A stretch of 64,000 nucleotides of DNA, taken from assembly GCA_017534535.1 (NCBI GenBank), contig JAFXVZ010000024.1, positions 1 through 64,000 of the forward strand. The letters run 5' to 3'. The DNA comes from Bacteroidaceae bacterium. Its GTDB lineage: Bacteria > Bacteroidota > Bacteroidia > Bacteroidales > Bacteroidaceae. The notes under the pieces are model-generated. The model was not told the origin of the DNA, ran no database searches, and saw only the letters and a list, made by a program, of their open reading frames with translations. Position numbers and translations under genes: made by a program. Positions 31,674 to 40,130 of the stretch are shown piece after piece. Numbering within the stretch: the stretch's first letter is position 1; every line of letters begins with the position of its first letter.

Positions 31674-32131
31674 CAAAACCTATCGGTAATATCATCGAAT
31701 TTTCCTTCGTCGTTCTGGCGATACATTCGCTGGTTCGTCGTAGGTTTCCCCAACGGCCCCAAATGCCTGATATACGGTCCCACTTTGATATAGTCGAAGT
31801 CCGTCTTTGTCACAGAAGATGGAATACGAAGTCGCCCACTATACCACCCCACCTTGTATTGCGGATATTCCTCATGTATATACTGAGCCAATTGATTCAC
31901 TCCTTTGGGATCGCAATCGCCTCCCATAAAAGCCAAGCAAGTGATGTTCTTCCCATATTTGGAAACAAAAGCATCTATCGCATCCGTGTCCAATGACACC
32001 CCGATGTCATCCCAGAGATAATGGCTATGACAGCCAGGACAATGGCAAGGACAATTCGAGATGTTAATGGCCAACGTCACCTCATCGGGTATCTCTTGAA
32101 ATACTACGTCAGTATTGACATACTTCAGCAT
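31664..32131 (-). CDS. nrdG: Anaerobic ribonucleotide reductase activating protein
   Basis: A 155-residue radical SAM enzyme that makes the glycyl radical in NrdD. The CX3CX2C cluster is Cys27, Cys31 and Cys34 (NCPCHCPGCHS), with an extra Cys29 between. MGGDCDPKG is the usual GGE-like motif in this family. It acts in the cytoplasm, needs a reductant and works only without oxygen. It lies 12 bases after nrdD, so the two are one operon. Confidence 0.95.
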   Translation of the reverse strand: MLKYVNTDVVFQEIPDEVTLAINISNCPCHCPGCHSHYLWDDIGVSLDTDAIDAFVSKYGKNITCLAFMGGDCDPKGVNQLAQYIHEEYPQYKVGWYSGRLRIPSSVTKTDFDYIKVGPYIRHLGPLGKPTTNQRMYRQNDEGKFDDITDRFWKK

Positions 32132-32143
32132 AACACCCTCCTT

Positions 32144-34246
32144 TTATTTCGCCCCAGAAGCATAGTAACGGCGTGCCGCTTCTTCCTGACGTGGCTGTGA
32201 GAAGTTGCTTACACGTTTCAGGTAACCAATAATGCGAGTCATATAATCCACATCTTTAGAGTGGCAATGAGGACACTCCTTCAGGTATCGCTTGTCAATG
32301 GTACCACACTTGTTGCAGATAGTATTTGGAATATTGAAAGTAAAGTAGTTGCAACCTTCTTGAGCAGCCACCTTCAACAACTGTTTATATTGATTCTTGC
32401 TCAAGTGCTCTTCCAGGTTCATGTGAAGAGCAGAACCTCCAGTCAGGTGCTCAATGTACGGAGCTCCATGTAATTTAAACTTGTCCAAGATGGTAAGAGA
32501 ATCATCCTCAACCACATAGAAATAAGAGTTGTAACAGTCGCGAGGCACGAAATAGCCATCCTCACGATCCCACTTTGCATGCTTCACACCTACATTCTCA
32601 GCAGGAATCATCTCGCAATTGAACATCACCTCCTTGGTACGATACTGCTTGTTGTACTTCTCTATCAAACCTAGGATGCCCTGTACAAAGTGCAGGTAAT
32701 CATCGTTTGGAGTAATCTTCAAGCCCATAAACTCAGCAGCCTCAACCAAACCATTGATACCGATGGTGAGGTACTGACGAGAAATGTTGATATAACCAGC
32801 ATCGAACAATGGAAGCATGCCATGTGCCTGCAATTCCTTTAGATTTTCGTTGTAAGCCAACTGTACTTTGTGGCAGAGATCGATAACGGTGCCCAGATAC
32901 TCCAGATAATCCATTCTGTGGTTCACTGCATACTGTACACAACGATTCAAATTGATGGTAAGCACACTCTTAGAGCCAGTTGATACGCCACCAGCACCCA
33001 GCGTATAGCTAAAGCCATTGTCTGTTATCTCGTTACGCAGACGACAGCAAGAACTCAGTGAGTCGGCATTGTCACTCATATAAGTGAAGAATGAATGGCC
33101 TTCCGCATACATCTCTGCGGTGAAGTCACCCCACTCAGGATCCAGGCACTCGCCATCCTTGTTAGTCAATAATGCCATCGTCTCAACCCGGAATGTCAAC
33201 AGCGTTTTCGTACGTTCCTTATTGAACCACTTCATAAAACGCTTCTGCAACCAAGAAAGGCCTTCCCAATCGGGCTTTGAACCATCGGGGAAATAGAACT
33301 CTCCAAAAATGCTTTCGAAGTAATACTTATCGTAGTATGCGATGTTCCAGAACACAGCCTGATAGTTACGTGCACCTGTCGGCTGATTCAGTGTATAGAC
33401 AATCTGCTCGAAGCAGTCGGTTATCACCTTATCGATGGTACGTTTCTTCAGGCTCAAGTCTGCCTGATCGTTTGGACGCTTATAATAATCAGCACCATAC
33501 TCACGACCGATGAAGTAGTTCATGTACATCAGGAACTCAGGGGTGGCGCACGCTCCGCTCAGCATACTAGACACCATGAACACCATATTTACAAAACTAC
33601 CACAGAAACTCTTCAGGTTAGTAGGTGCTGTACTGTTGCCACCAATGGAAATCGTACCGCCAATCAGCCAAGGATACATAGTGATGGAAGCACAATAATT
33701 TGCCAAGCTCGTTTCATCGTTCTTATATATAAAATGGTGTGTCAATTTGTCGATATACTCATCGGCCAACTGCTTTCCATACATCTTCTTGATGCGGTCA
33801 GTCAGCAGACGACGATTCAAACGGATGAAATTTGATTTAGGCAACTCACCTATCAAAGTTGCTATATTTTTATGTTCCACGTTTGCATTTGCGTCATACT
33901 TTGAACCAGTAGCAGCATTAACAGATTCACAATACTCTGATAAGAACTGCAACTTAGCCAGTGTCTCTCTGTCTTCAGAATGTGCCTGTCGGTACAGCAT
34001 GAAAGACTTAGCCACTTTATAGAAGCCTTCCTTCATCAGGGCCTCTTCTACTTGGTTCTGGATATCCTCCACCTTAATGTCATCATGCATATCCAAGTGA
34101 CTCAATATCTTGGAGATAGTTCCCAGGTCAGCTGGCTGTTCAACACTCTCGAATGCCTTCACGATGGCATTCATAATCTTATCTAAAGAGAAGCGGTCTT
34201 TAGAACCGTCGCGCTTGGTAATTGTAAAATTTTTAATTTCCATCAT
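32144..34246 (-). CDS. nrdD: Anaerobic ribonucleoside-triphosphate reductase
   Basis: A 700-residue class III reductase that makes dNTPs under anaerobic conditions. An ATP-cone (about 1-95, ITKRDGSKDRFSLDKIMNAI) gives allosteric control. The C-terminal zinc site uses Cys644, Cys647, Cys658 and Cys661 (ICNKCGTIDKRYLKECPHC). The radical glycine is Gly674 in TRIIGYLKR. A second Met directly after the first (34243) is an equally possible start. The leader upstream contains a striking set of complementary segments. Confidence 0.96.
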   Translation of the reverse strand: MMEIKNFTITKRDGSKDRFSLDKIMNAIVKAFESVEQPADLGTISKILSHLDMHDDIKVEDIQNQVEEALMKEGFYKVAKSFMLYRQAHSEDRETLAKLQFLSEYCESVNAATGSKYDANANVEHKNIATLIGELPKSNFIRLNRRLLTDRIKKMYGKQLADEYIDKLTHHFIYKNDETSLANYCASITMYPWLIGGTISIGGNSTAPTNLKSFCGSFVNMVFMVSSMLSGACATPEFLMYMNYFIGREYGADYYKRPNDQADLSLKKRTIDKVITDCFEQIVYTLNQPTGARNYQAVFWNIAYYDKYYFESIFGEFYFPDGSKPDWEGLSWLQKRFMKWFNKERTKTLLTFRVETMALLTNKDGECLDPEWGDFTAEMYAEGHSFFTYMSDNADSLSSCCRLRNEITDNGFSYTLGAGGVSTGSKSVLTINLNRCVQYAVNHRMDYLEYLGTVIDLCHKVQLAYNENLKELQAHGMLPLFDAGYINISRQYLTIGINGLVEAAEFMGLKITPNDDYLHFVQGILGLIEKYNKQYRTKEVMFNCEMIPAENVGVKHAKWDREDGYFVPRDCYNSYFYVVEDDSLTILDKFKLHGAPYIEHLTGGSALHMNLEEHLSKNQYKQLLKVAAQEGCNYFTFNIPNTICNKCGTIDKRYLKECPHCHSKDVDYMTRIIGYLKRVSNFSQPRQEEAARRYYASGAK

Positions 34247-34287
34247 ATCTATTTTGTCTAATTTTCCATGATATTAGCGTGTCTATT

Positions 34288-34338
34288 GTTTCCCATTTTG
34301 GGAAACTTTTGAAAATTTTGAAGTTAAAAAGTTTCCCA
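34288..34338 (-). promoter_or_regulatory. nrdD leader: three mutually complementary segments
   Basis: On the minus strand, segment A (34327-34338, TGGGAAACTTTT) is perfectly complementary over 12 bases to segment B (34299-34310, AAAAGTTTCCCA). Segment B also pairs over 8 bases with segment C (34288-34295, TGGGAAAC), giving the 19-bp palindrome GTTTCCCATTTTGGGAAAC at 34288-34306. A-B and B-C cannot form together. The element lies between the nrdD -7 element and the start codon, so it would be transcribed. It could be an RNA switch or a paired operator for a dimeric repressor. It does not match FNR or NrdR box consensus sequences. Confidence 0.7.
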
Positions 34339-34362
34339 TTTGGTATAACCGAAACACGGTTA

Positions 34363-34370
34363 CAAAGGTA
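34363..34370 (-). promoter_or_regulatory. nrdD promoter, -7 element
   Basis: TACCTTTG on the minus strand matches the consensus. It implies a leader of about 110 nt that contains the complementary segments. A second inverted repeat, AACCG-AAACA-CGGTT, lies just downstream at 34348-34362. Confidence 0.55.
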
Positions 34371-34422
34371 CAAAAATTCCTCAACATTGTTCACCTCCCA
34401 TACACTTTTTTTGAAAAAAATA

Positions 34423-34453
34423 TTTGCTTTATCAAAACAATGTTGTAACTTCG
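34423..34453 (+). promoter_or_regulatory. comF promoter
   Basis: TTTG (34423-34426), 19 nt, TAACTTCG (34446-34453), 27 bases before the comF start. Confidence 0.65.
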
Positions 34454-34480
34454 CAGACGTAATTCTTCATTAATGCCAAT

Positions 34481-35182
34481 ATGAAATGGATTAAAAAATG
34501 GGGTATTCCCCTGATAAATTGGTTATTCCCGCACTATTGCGTAGTTTGTGGCAAACGTCTGCCTCAAGATAGGCGTGTACTCTGTCCATCTTGCCAAGAA
34601 AAAATGCCTCGCACCCGATACCACACCTGGGAGGAGAATCGCATGGCGAAACAGTTTTGGGGGAAGTTTCCTACAGGGCATGCAGCCGCGTGGTTCTTCT
34701 ACTCAAAAGATTCATCTTATGTCCACATGATTCATCTTTTCAAATATAATGGTCGCCAGCAATTAGCCTTCGACGTGGGTTATCTGATGGCTGAAGAAAT
34801 GCTACCTTCTGGTTTCTTCGATGGCATCGACTGCATCGTACCTATACCCTTGCACAAGAAAAGATTTCGTGAACGTGGTTATAACCAGAGTGAACTGCTA
34901 GCCAGGGGTGTGGCTGCTGTAACTCACATTTCAGTGATATGTGATGCAGTGGAACGCATACGCTATACCGAAACCCAAACACATAAAACAATGCAAGAAC
35001 GAATAAAAAACATGGAGGATGTATTTCGTGCCAAAAACGTTGATCAATTAGAGGGAAAACACGTTTTACTGGTGGATGATGTGATGACCACCTCCTCCAC
35101 CCTAACTGCCTGTGCCGATGCCCTAAAAGAAATACCAAATGTCAAATTCAGTTTTCTAACCGTAGCCATCGCTAGCCATTGA
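34481..35182 (+). CDS. comF: ComF-family phosphoribosyltransferase-like protein
   Basis: A 233-residue protein with an N-terminal four-cysteine zinc site (CVVCGKRLPQDRRVLCPSCQ, about 21-40) and a C-terminal phosphoribosyltransferase fold with the PRPP loop VLLVDDVMTTSSTL (about 189-202). RERGYNQSELLARG is the other family hallmark. Members are needed for DNA uptake in competent bacteria, but the gene is widespread and its wider role is unclear. No other competence gene is nearby. Name by family only. Confidence 0.88.
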   Translation: MKWIKKWGIPLINWLFPHYCVVCGKRLPQDRRVLCPSCQEKMPRTRYHTWEENRMAKQFWGKFPTGHAAAWFFYSKDSSYVHMIHLFKYNGRQQLAFDVGYLMAEEMLPSGFFDGIDCIVPIPLHKKRFRERGYNQSELLARGVAAVTHISVICDAVERIRYTETQTHKTMQERIKNMEDVFRAKNVDQLEGKHVLLVDDVMTTSSTLTACADALKEIPNVKFSFLTVAIASH

Positions 35183-35282
35183 TGAAATACCATACATATA
35201 AAATGTGTAAAAAGGAAGACTTATTTTTTGGCGATTTCATTTTTTCTTTATTATTTTGTAGTTTTTAGGAAAAAATACGCAT

Positions 35283-35729
35283 ATGCAACGCACCCTAGAA
35301 TTAAATAATGACATTGCTGAAATACCTCAGCTATCGGCATTTATAGACACATTTGCCGAAGAAGCAGGCATTGATTTCTCGTTGGTTATGAGTCTGCAAC
35401 TCGCCTTGGAAGAGGCTGTAGTTAACGTCATGGAGTATGCTTACCCCAAGGGAACCATGGGCAAGGTACTTATTACCGCATCTGTCGAGGGAAATGACTT
35501 GGAGTTTGTCATCAGTGACAGTGGTAAGGCTTTCGACCCCACTGCCAAGGCAGAGGTAAACGTGGACCTGGGAGTGGAAGACCGTCCTATTGGCGGTTTG
35601 GGCATTCATTTGGTACGCAATATCATGGACAGCGTGGCATACGAACGTAAGAATGGTAAAAACATCCTGACTCTGCGGAAGCGTAATAGCGGGAATGAAT
35701 CAGGTATAGACTTTGAAGGACTGTTATAA
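35283..35729 (+). CDS. Anti-sigma-factor-type serine kinase (RsbW/SpoIIAB-like)
   Basis: A 148-residue protein with a GHKL ATPase fold. The N box is LQLALEEAVVNVMEYAYPKG, the G1 box ISDSGKAFDP and the G2 box GGLGIHLVRNIMD. These are the features of RsbW-like kinases that phosphorylate a STAS antagonist. The stop codon directly abuts the next gene (an SLC13 transporter), and a STAS protein follows that. Bacteroidales lack a classical sigma-B, so its binding partner may be the STAS protein plus an unknown target. The gap 35183-35282 holds an AT-rich stretch with no convincing promoter. Confidence 0.88.
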   Translation: MQRTLELNNDIAEIPQLSAFIDTFAEEAGIDFSLVMSLQLALEEAVVNVMEYAYPKGTMGKVLITASVEGNDLEFVISDSGKAFDPTAKAEVNVDLGVEDRPIGGLGIHLVRNIMDSVAYERKNGKNILTLRKRNSGNESGIDFEGLL

Positions 35730-37526
35730 ATGGGTGGAGCGGCTACATTTTTAGGTTTGTCATTACAGATATGGTTGATTATCATATTGATTATTGGCCT
35801 ATTCTATATGTTGGTACGCACTCGCGTGCCAGCCGAGGTGACATTTCTGGGCGCCGTCACTCTCTTGCTTGCCTTCAACATTATTTCCGAACAAGATGTC
35901 TTAGAGTCATTCGGTTCTGAAGCCATCATTGTAACCTGTGCTTTCTACATCGTTCTGGCTGGTCTGATGAATACGGGTCTTTTCTATTGGCTGAGCAAAC
36001 ATCTACTGGGCGACCCATCCTCATACCGTAGAGCTATTATCAAACTCATGGGACCTTCTGCCATCTTGAGCGCCATGATTGGCTGTACAGAGGCCACCCA
36101 CCTGTTCATCGATTTGGTGAAGATTTGGTCACGCAAGCTGTCAATCAGTCCTTCTAAGTTGCTGATTCCTTTGAGCTATGCTGCCACCTTAGGTGGTATG
36201 TGCACCCTTTTGGGACATACATCCAACCTGGTGATTGCGGGTCTCTACATCGAACAGACTGGTCAGGCCTTGAACTTGTTTGCCCCATTGATTCCAGGCT
36301 TGGTATGCACCTTGGTAGGCATCACTCTCATGACGCTCTTACGCGACAAAATTCCTCCACGCGAGTCACCTGAGGTATCATTCGAGGAAACCAGTGACTA
36401 TACCGTAGAGCTGTTGGTACCAACAGACAATGAGGCTGTAATGAAGACCATAGACGAAGCGGGCTTACGCAATGTGCGAGGTGGCTCACTGATTGAGATT
36501 GTGCGATTCGACAAAGAGGTCATCTCACCTGTACCAAAAGATGAGTTTGTTTTTGGAGGCGACCGTTTGATCTATTCTGGCCAGATTAACGAATTGTTGG
36601 AACTAAAGGAAAGCTACGGCCTGGTTGCTGCTGATCACCATGTATATAATATCAACGAGATAGACAGTAGCCGCAAATTGCGTACAGCATACGTGAACTT
36701 CGGTAGCGACTTGATTGGCAAACGCATGAGTAACAGCAGCTTCGAGAAGCGAAGTGATATGGTATTGGTAGCTGTAGCCAGACAGGGCAAACGTGTGGAC
36801 AAACAACCCCGTGAAGTGGAACTGCAGGCTGGTGACAGCTTATTGCTTGAATGTCCATCGAAGAAAGACACCGACTTGGAGAACATCTACAAGCGTACCC
36901 TCACGTTCTTCGACTCGCAGTTTGTTCCTCAGTTAGGTGTGCTCACAGTGGTATCTGCCAGCATCCTCATCCTGATGTTCATGCTCTCATCTTTCCAGCT
37001 GGTACCACTTATTACCTCTACCATGCTGGCTGCTGGAGCCATGCTGTTCCTGGGATGTTGCCGAATGGATAGCGTCTCCAAGTACATCGACTGGAATTAT
37101 CTAATGACACTGGGTGCCATGATGGTATTCTCTGTTGCCATCTCCAAAACGGGAGCAGTAACCATCATCTCCGACCCAATCTTGAGACTTTGTGGCGAGA
37201 ATCCATACGTGGTTATGGTTGTGATGTGTCTGTTGGCGTCATTGATGAGTGAGGTACTTAGCAATGTGTCAGCTGCTGCGGTATTCTTCCCCATTATCTA
37301 CCACCAGGCAGTAGCTTTGGGATGTGACCCTATGCCATTTGCCATAGCTTTGATGACAGCCGTAACCATCAGTTATGCCACACCAGTAGGCTCACTCACT
37401 CACATGCAGATTTTCGGTCCTGGTGGCTTCAGGTTCACCGACTTCATGAATCTGGGTGTCATTATGCACCTGATATTGTTGACAGTAGATTTAATTACTG
37501 TAATATTGATATTTCCACTGCATTAA
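35730..37526 (+). CDS. SLC13/CitMHS-type transporter with two RCK_C domains
   Basis: A 598-residue inner-membrane transporter. About six helices (1-215) are followed by two soluble TrkA-C/RCK_C domains (about 215-390; TVELLVPTDNEAVMKTIDE and LRTAYVNFGSDLIGKRMSN) and another membrane half. This is the layout of SLC13/ArsB-type permeases with regulatory inserts. Signature sequences are CTEATHLFIDLVKI, GHTSNLVIAGL and SATPVGS-like SYATPVGSLTHM. Substrate may be a dicarboxylate, sulfate or similar anion. It sits between an RsbW-like kinase and a STAS antagonist with no gap, so phosphorylation-based switching could control it. Confidence 0.88.
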   Translation: MGGAATFLGLSLQIWLIIILIIGLFYMLVRTRVPAEVTFLGAVTLLLAFNIISEQDVLESFGSEAIIVTCAFYIVLAGLMNTGLFYWLSKHLLGDPSSYRRAIIKLMGPSAILSAMIGCTEATHLFIDLVKIWSRKLSISPSKLLIPLSYAATLGGMCTLLGHTSNLVIAGLYIEQTGQALNLFAPLIPGLVCTLVGITLMTLLRDKIPPRESPEVSFEETSDYTVELLVPTDNEAVMKTIDEAGLRNVRGGSLIEIVRFDKEVISPVPKDEFVFGGDRLIYSGQINELLELKESYGLVAADHHVYNINEIDSSRKLRTAYVNFGSDLIGKRMSNSSFEKRSDMVLVAVARQGKRVDKQPREVELQAGDSLLLECPSKKDTDLENIYKRTLTFFDSQFVPQLGVLTVVSASILILMFMLSSFQLVPLITSTMLAAGAMLFLGCCRMDSVSKYIDWNYLMTLGAMMVFSVAISKTGAVTIISDPILRLCGENPYVVMVVMCLLASLMSEVLSNVSAAAVFFPIIYHQAVALGCDPMPFAIALMTAVTISYATPVGSLTHMQIFGPGGFRFTDFMNLGVIMHLILLTVDLITVILIFPLH

Positions 37527-37549
37527 ATAACAAATAAATACTAAGGAAA

Positions 37550-37852
37550 ATGAACACAACGATTAAAGAAGAAGAAGGCAAGATGATTGCCAAGTTTAGT
37601 GGGAGACTTGATACACTTGCAGCCGTACAGACTGCAAAAGATGTACAGCCCTTGATTGACGCTGATTGCACTGAGGTAGAACTTGATTGCGAGGAACTGG
37701 AGTACATCAGCAGTTCTGGCCTGCGTATCTTCATCAGCATCCTGAAGAGTGTAAAGGCAAGAAAAGGTACTGTGGTCGTGAAGAACATTAACGACGAGAT
37801 CAAGAAGGTATTTGAAATGACTGGCTTTAACAAGCTCTTCATCATCAAGTGA
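37550..37852 (+). CDS. STAS-domain anti-sigma factor antagonist
   Basis: A 100-residue single STAS domain. The phosphorylation loop is LEYISSSGLRIF, with Ser55 the likely modified residue by analogy with SpoIIAA Ser58. It is expected to bind the RsbW-like kinase when unphosphorylated. It is separated by 23 bases from the transporter. No PP2C-type phosphatase that would reset the switch is visible in the window, so one must be encoded elsewhere if the module works in the classical way. Confidence 0.9.
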   Translation: MNTTIKEEEGKMIAKFSGRLDTLAAVQTAKDVQPLIDADCTEVELDCEELEYISSSGLRIFISILKSVKARKGTVVVKNINDEIKKVFEMTGFNKLFIIK

Positions 37853-37887
37853 TAGAGCCAAGTTAACACTACCTTGATGAAAAAAGT

Positions 37888-37921
37888 AAGCGAGGGGAGG
37901 CAGCAAAGCTTCCCCTCGCTT
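37888..37921. terminator. Convergent terminator hairpin
   Basis: A perfect 11-bp stem (AAGCGAGGGGA at 37888-37898 and TCCCCTCGCTT at 37911-37921). On the minus strand it is followed by ACTTTTTTC, making it a good terminator for the flavoprotein gene; the plus-strand tail is poor in U. Confidence 0.75.
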
Positions 37922-37969
37922 GCATCTATAATAGGTAGATAAGCCATGTTCCATACACGAGGTCGTAGA

Positions 37970-39727
37970 TTACTGTTTCAGTTTCTTGCTTGCTGCAATG
38001 CCTGCCAACCTACCATTGACCACAATGTCAGCGACGCCATTACCGCCCAAGCGGTTGGCACCATGCAGACCTCCCGTTACCTCACCAGCAGCATAGAGTC
38101 TTGGAATCGGTGTGCCGTCGGCCTTCAGCACCTGCGTATCTGTGTTCACGCTCAGACCGCCCATTGTGTGGTGGATAGCGGGAGTAACGCGGACGGCATA
38201 GTATGGAGCAGTTTCCAAAGCTACCGGCATCTCTGTTGCGCTGCGTCCGAAGTCCTCATCTGCGCCCACTTTCTGCTGAGCATTATAGCGGTTGATGGTT
38301 TCAGAAAGTGTTTCTGCAGGGATTCCCACGGCATCGGCAAGCTCTGCAACCGTTGCACCCTCGCTGAGCAGATGCTGGTTAGCATAGGTCTCGATAGCTG
38401 CCAGCGACTTCCTTACTCCTTGGTCAAAGATGAGGAAAGCTTCGCCCCTCGTCTGGTCAAGGATGGCAGCCGAGACGACATCACGTGTGTTCATCTCGTT
38501 GCAGAAACGATTGCTTTCGTGATTCACAAGGATAGCCCCATTGCCGCGTACCGCCTCTGTGATTAAGATATGATTTGTGACCTCAGCCGTGGGGTGAATC
38601 TGTATGTTAGCCATCTGGACGGTTGCTCCACCGATAGCCTTCATCCAGTCGAACGCATCGCCTGTGGCACCTGGATGGTTCAGTGTGGCAAAGCCTCTGA
38701 GCGATGGCTGTAAGCTAGTCACCATATCCAGATTAGCTCCGAAGCCGCCCGTGGCAATGATGACAGCCTTCGATGTAAGATTATAGCTACTCCCGTTGGC
38801 ATTCTGCACCTTCACGCCCTTCACGCTACCATCGACAGCAGAAAGCAGGTCTGTCACTTTGTTCGATGTGCGTATCTCGATATTCTTATTCGATGTGGCA
38901 TCTTTGAGTATCTTCATCAAGTGTGGGCCGATAGCCGTGCCTCCCTTGGGGCGATGTGTACGCTTCACACTGCTGCCCCCCATCAGACCTACATCGCTCA
39001 AATCTGCACCAAGTCCTGTCAGCCACGAAATGGTGACAGGAGCATGCTCAACGAAGTTCTCCACCAGCGCAGGTATGTTTTCGTATTTGCCTCCACTCAT
39101 GGTGTCGTCATAGAACAACTTTTTGCTGTCCTCGATGCCGAGTCCTTTCTGAATATCCGTCTCAGCCGCATTGATGCCACCCGTCGAATTATTGGTATTA
39201 CCACCGATGATGCCCTGCTTTTCCAGCACGATAATCTTCAGATTGCCATCCGTCTCAGCCGCTGCCACAGCTGCAGAAAGTCCTGCTCCGCCTGCACCGA
39301 TGATGACAATATCGCAGGTGTCGTCCTTGTAGGTTTTCTCCCCATCTACGGGCTTACCCATCGCGGCATATAGTGCCATGTTGATGGCATCTATGAGCCC
39401 CGTCGAGGTCAATGTGGCACCTGTCACTCCATCCACCTCCACACTCATTACATCCGTCTTGCCGACGGCACTCGCCACAATGCTATTGATGGCATCCTGG
39501 GCAAATATCGATTCCGACTGACTGACGACGGTGACCTTAGTCACCTGATGGCTCTCTACTATCACCTTGACTATAAACGAACCGCTGCGTCCTTCACCGT
39601 TGCCCGTCCACTCGCCATCGTTCAGCACCTGCTCCGTGGGATTCATCGGACTGTCATCTTTTGAGCAGGAAATCAGTGTAAATGTAGCCATCAAGGCGGC
39701 CATTGCCATCAATAGAATCTTCTTCAT
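37970..39727 (-). CDS. Exported FMN/FAD fumarate-reductase-like flavoprotein, lipoprotein
   Basis: A 585-residue protein. The signal peptide ends in a lipobox (TLISC, Cys21). An FMN-binding domain (about 35-120) has DGVTGATLTS, where Thr105 should carry FMN attached by ApbE. A FAD domain (from about 137: DIVIIGAGGAGLSAAVAAAE) and the reductase core follow, with IIGGNTNNSTGGINAAET and IHHTMGGLSVN. There are no heme motifs, so electrons must come through FMN. Relatives reduce fumarate, urocanate, methacrylate or cinnamates. A function as an extracytoplasmic electron sink is likely; the substrate cannot be named. Confidence 0.87.
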   Translation of the reverse strand: MKKILLMAMAALMATFTLISCSKDDSPMNPTEQVLNDGEWTGNGEGRSGSFIVKVIVESHQVTKVTVVSQSESIFAQDAINSIVASAVGKTDVMSVEVDGVTGATLTSTGLIDAINMALYAAMGKPVDGEKTYKDDTCDIVIIGAGGAGLSAAVAAAETDGNLKIIVLEKQGIIGGNTNNSTGGINAAETDIQKGLGIEDSKKLFYDDTMSGGKYENIPALVENFVEHAPVTISWLTGLGADLSDVGLMGGSSVKRTHRPKGGTAIGPHLMKILKDATSNKNIEIRTSNKVTDLLSAVDGSVKGVKVQNANGSSYNLTSKAVIIATGGFGANLDMVTSLQPSLRGFATLNHPGATGDAFDWMKAIGGATVQMANIQIHPTAEVTNHILITEAVRGNGAILVNHESNRFCNEMNTRDVVSAAILDQTRGEAFLIFDQGVRKSLAAIETYANQHLLSEGATVAELADAVGIPAETLSETINRYNAQQKVGADEDFGRSATEMPVALETAPYYAVRVTPAIHHTMGGLSVNTDTQVLKADGTPIPRLYAAGEVTGGLHGANRLGGNGVADIVVNGRLAGIAASKKLKQ

Positions 39728-39917
39728 ATCCGTATTTGTTATTTACCAATTCAGTACACACTCGATAATTGTCCGACAAAAATACAAAAATAATTCCTAT
39801 CAGCTGATTATTTCTCTTATATATAGAGAAAAAAGACGCCATACATACAAAGTTTCACCATAATATATCAAGTGATAGCAACTTGCTAACATAACACTAA
39901 CATGGTGTAAAATAAGT

Positions 39918-39942
39918 GAGGGGAGCTAAATAGCTTCCCCTC
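39918..39942 (-). terminator. Terminator surviving behind a gene remnant
   Basis: GAGGGGAGCTA (39918-39928) pairs with TAGCTTCCCCTC (39931-39942) with one bulged base, six bases after the stop codon of the transglutaminase-like remnant on the minus strand. Confidence 0.6.
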
Positions 39943-39947
39943 AAACT

Positions 39948-40130
39948 TTATAGCACTATCACCTTAGCCGTTTTATTATCCATTTCAGGCATAGTAACTC
40001 CTATGGGAGCTCCAATATAGGTAGGATCACAAATGGTGTAACGTTTGCCGTTCAAGTTGATATAATCCCCCTCAACGGGCATGTTAAATGCCACAGCAGT
40101 AGCCAAATGCCCTAGATGTAACAACTGATA
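39948..40130 (-). pseudogene. C-terminal remnant of a transglutaminase-like protein
   Basis: On the minus strand, the frame ending at the TAA at 39948-39950 reads GHLATAVAFNMPVEG, then DYINLNGKRYTICDPTYIGA and PIGVTMPEMDNKTAKVIVL. The order PGH-like, xGDYxxLNGKRY, CDPTYIxAPIG is the C-terminus of a Bacteroidales transglutaminase-like family, with the His and Asp of the catalytic triad. An in-frame stop lies just upstream (about 40131), and no start or catalytic Cys region is present. About 55 codons of a once longer gene remain, with its terminator still behind it. Confidence 0.7.
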
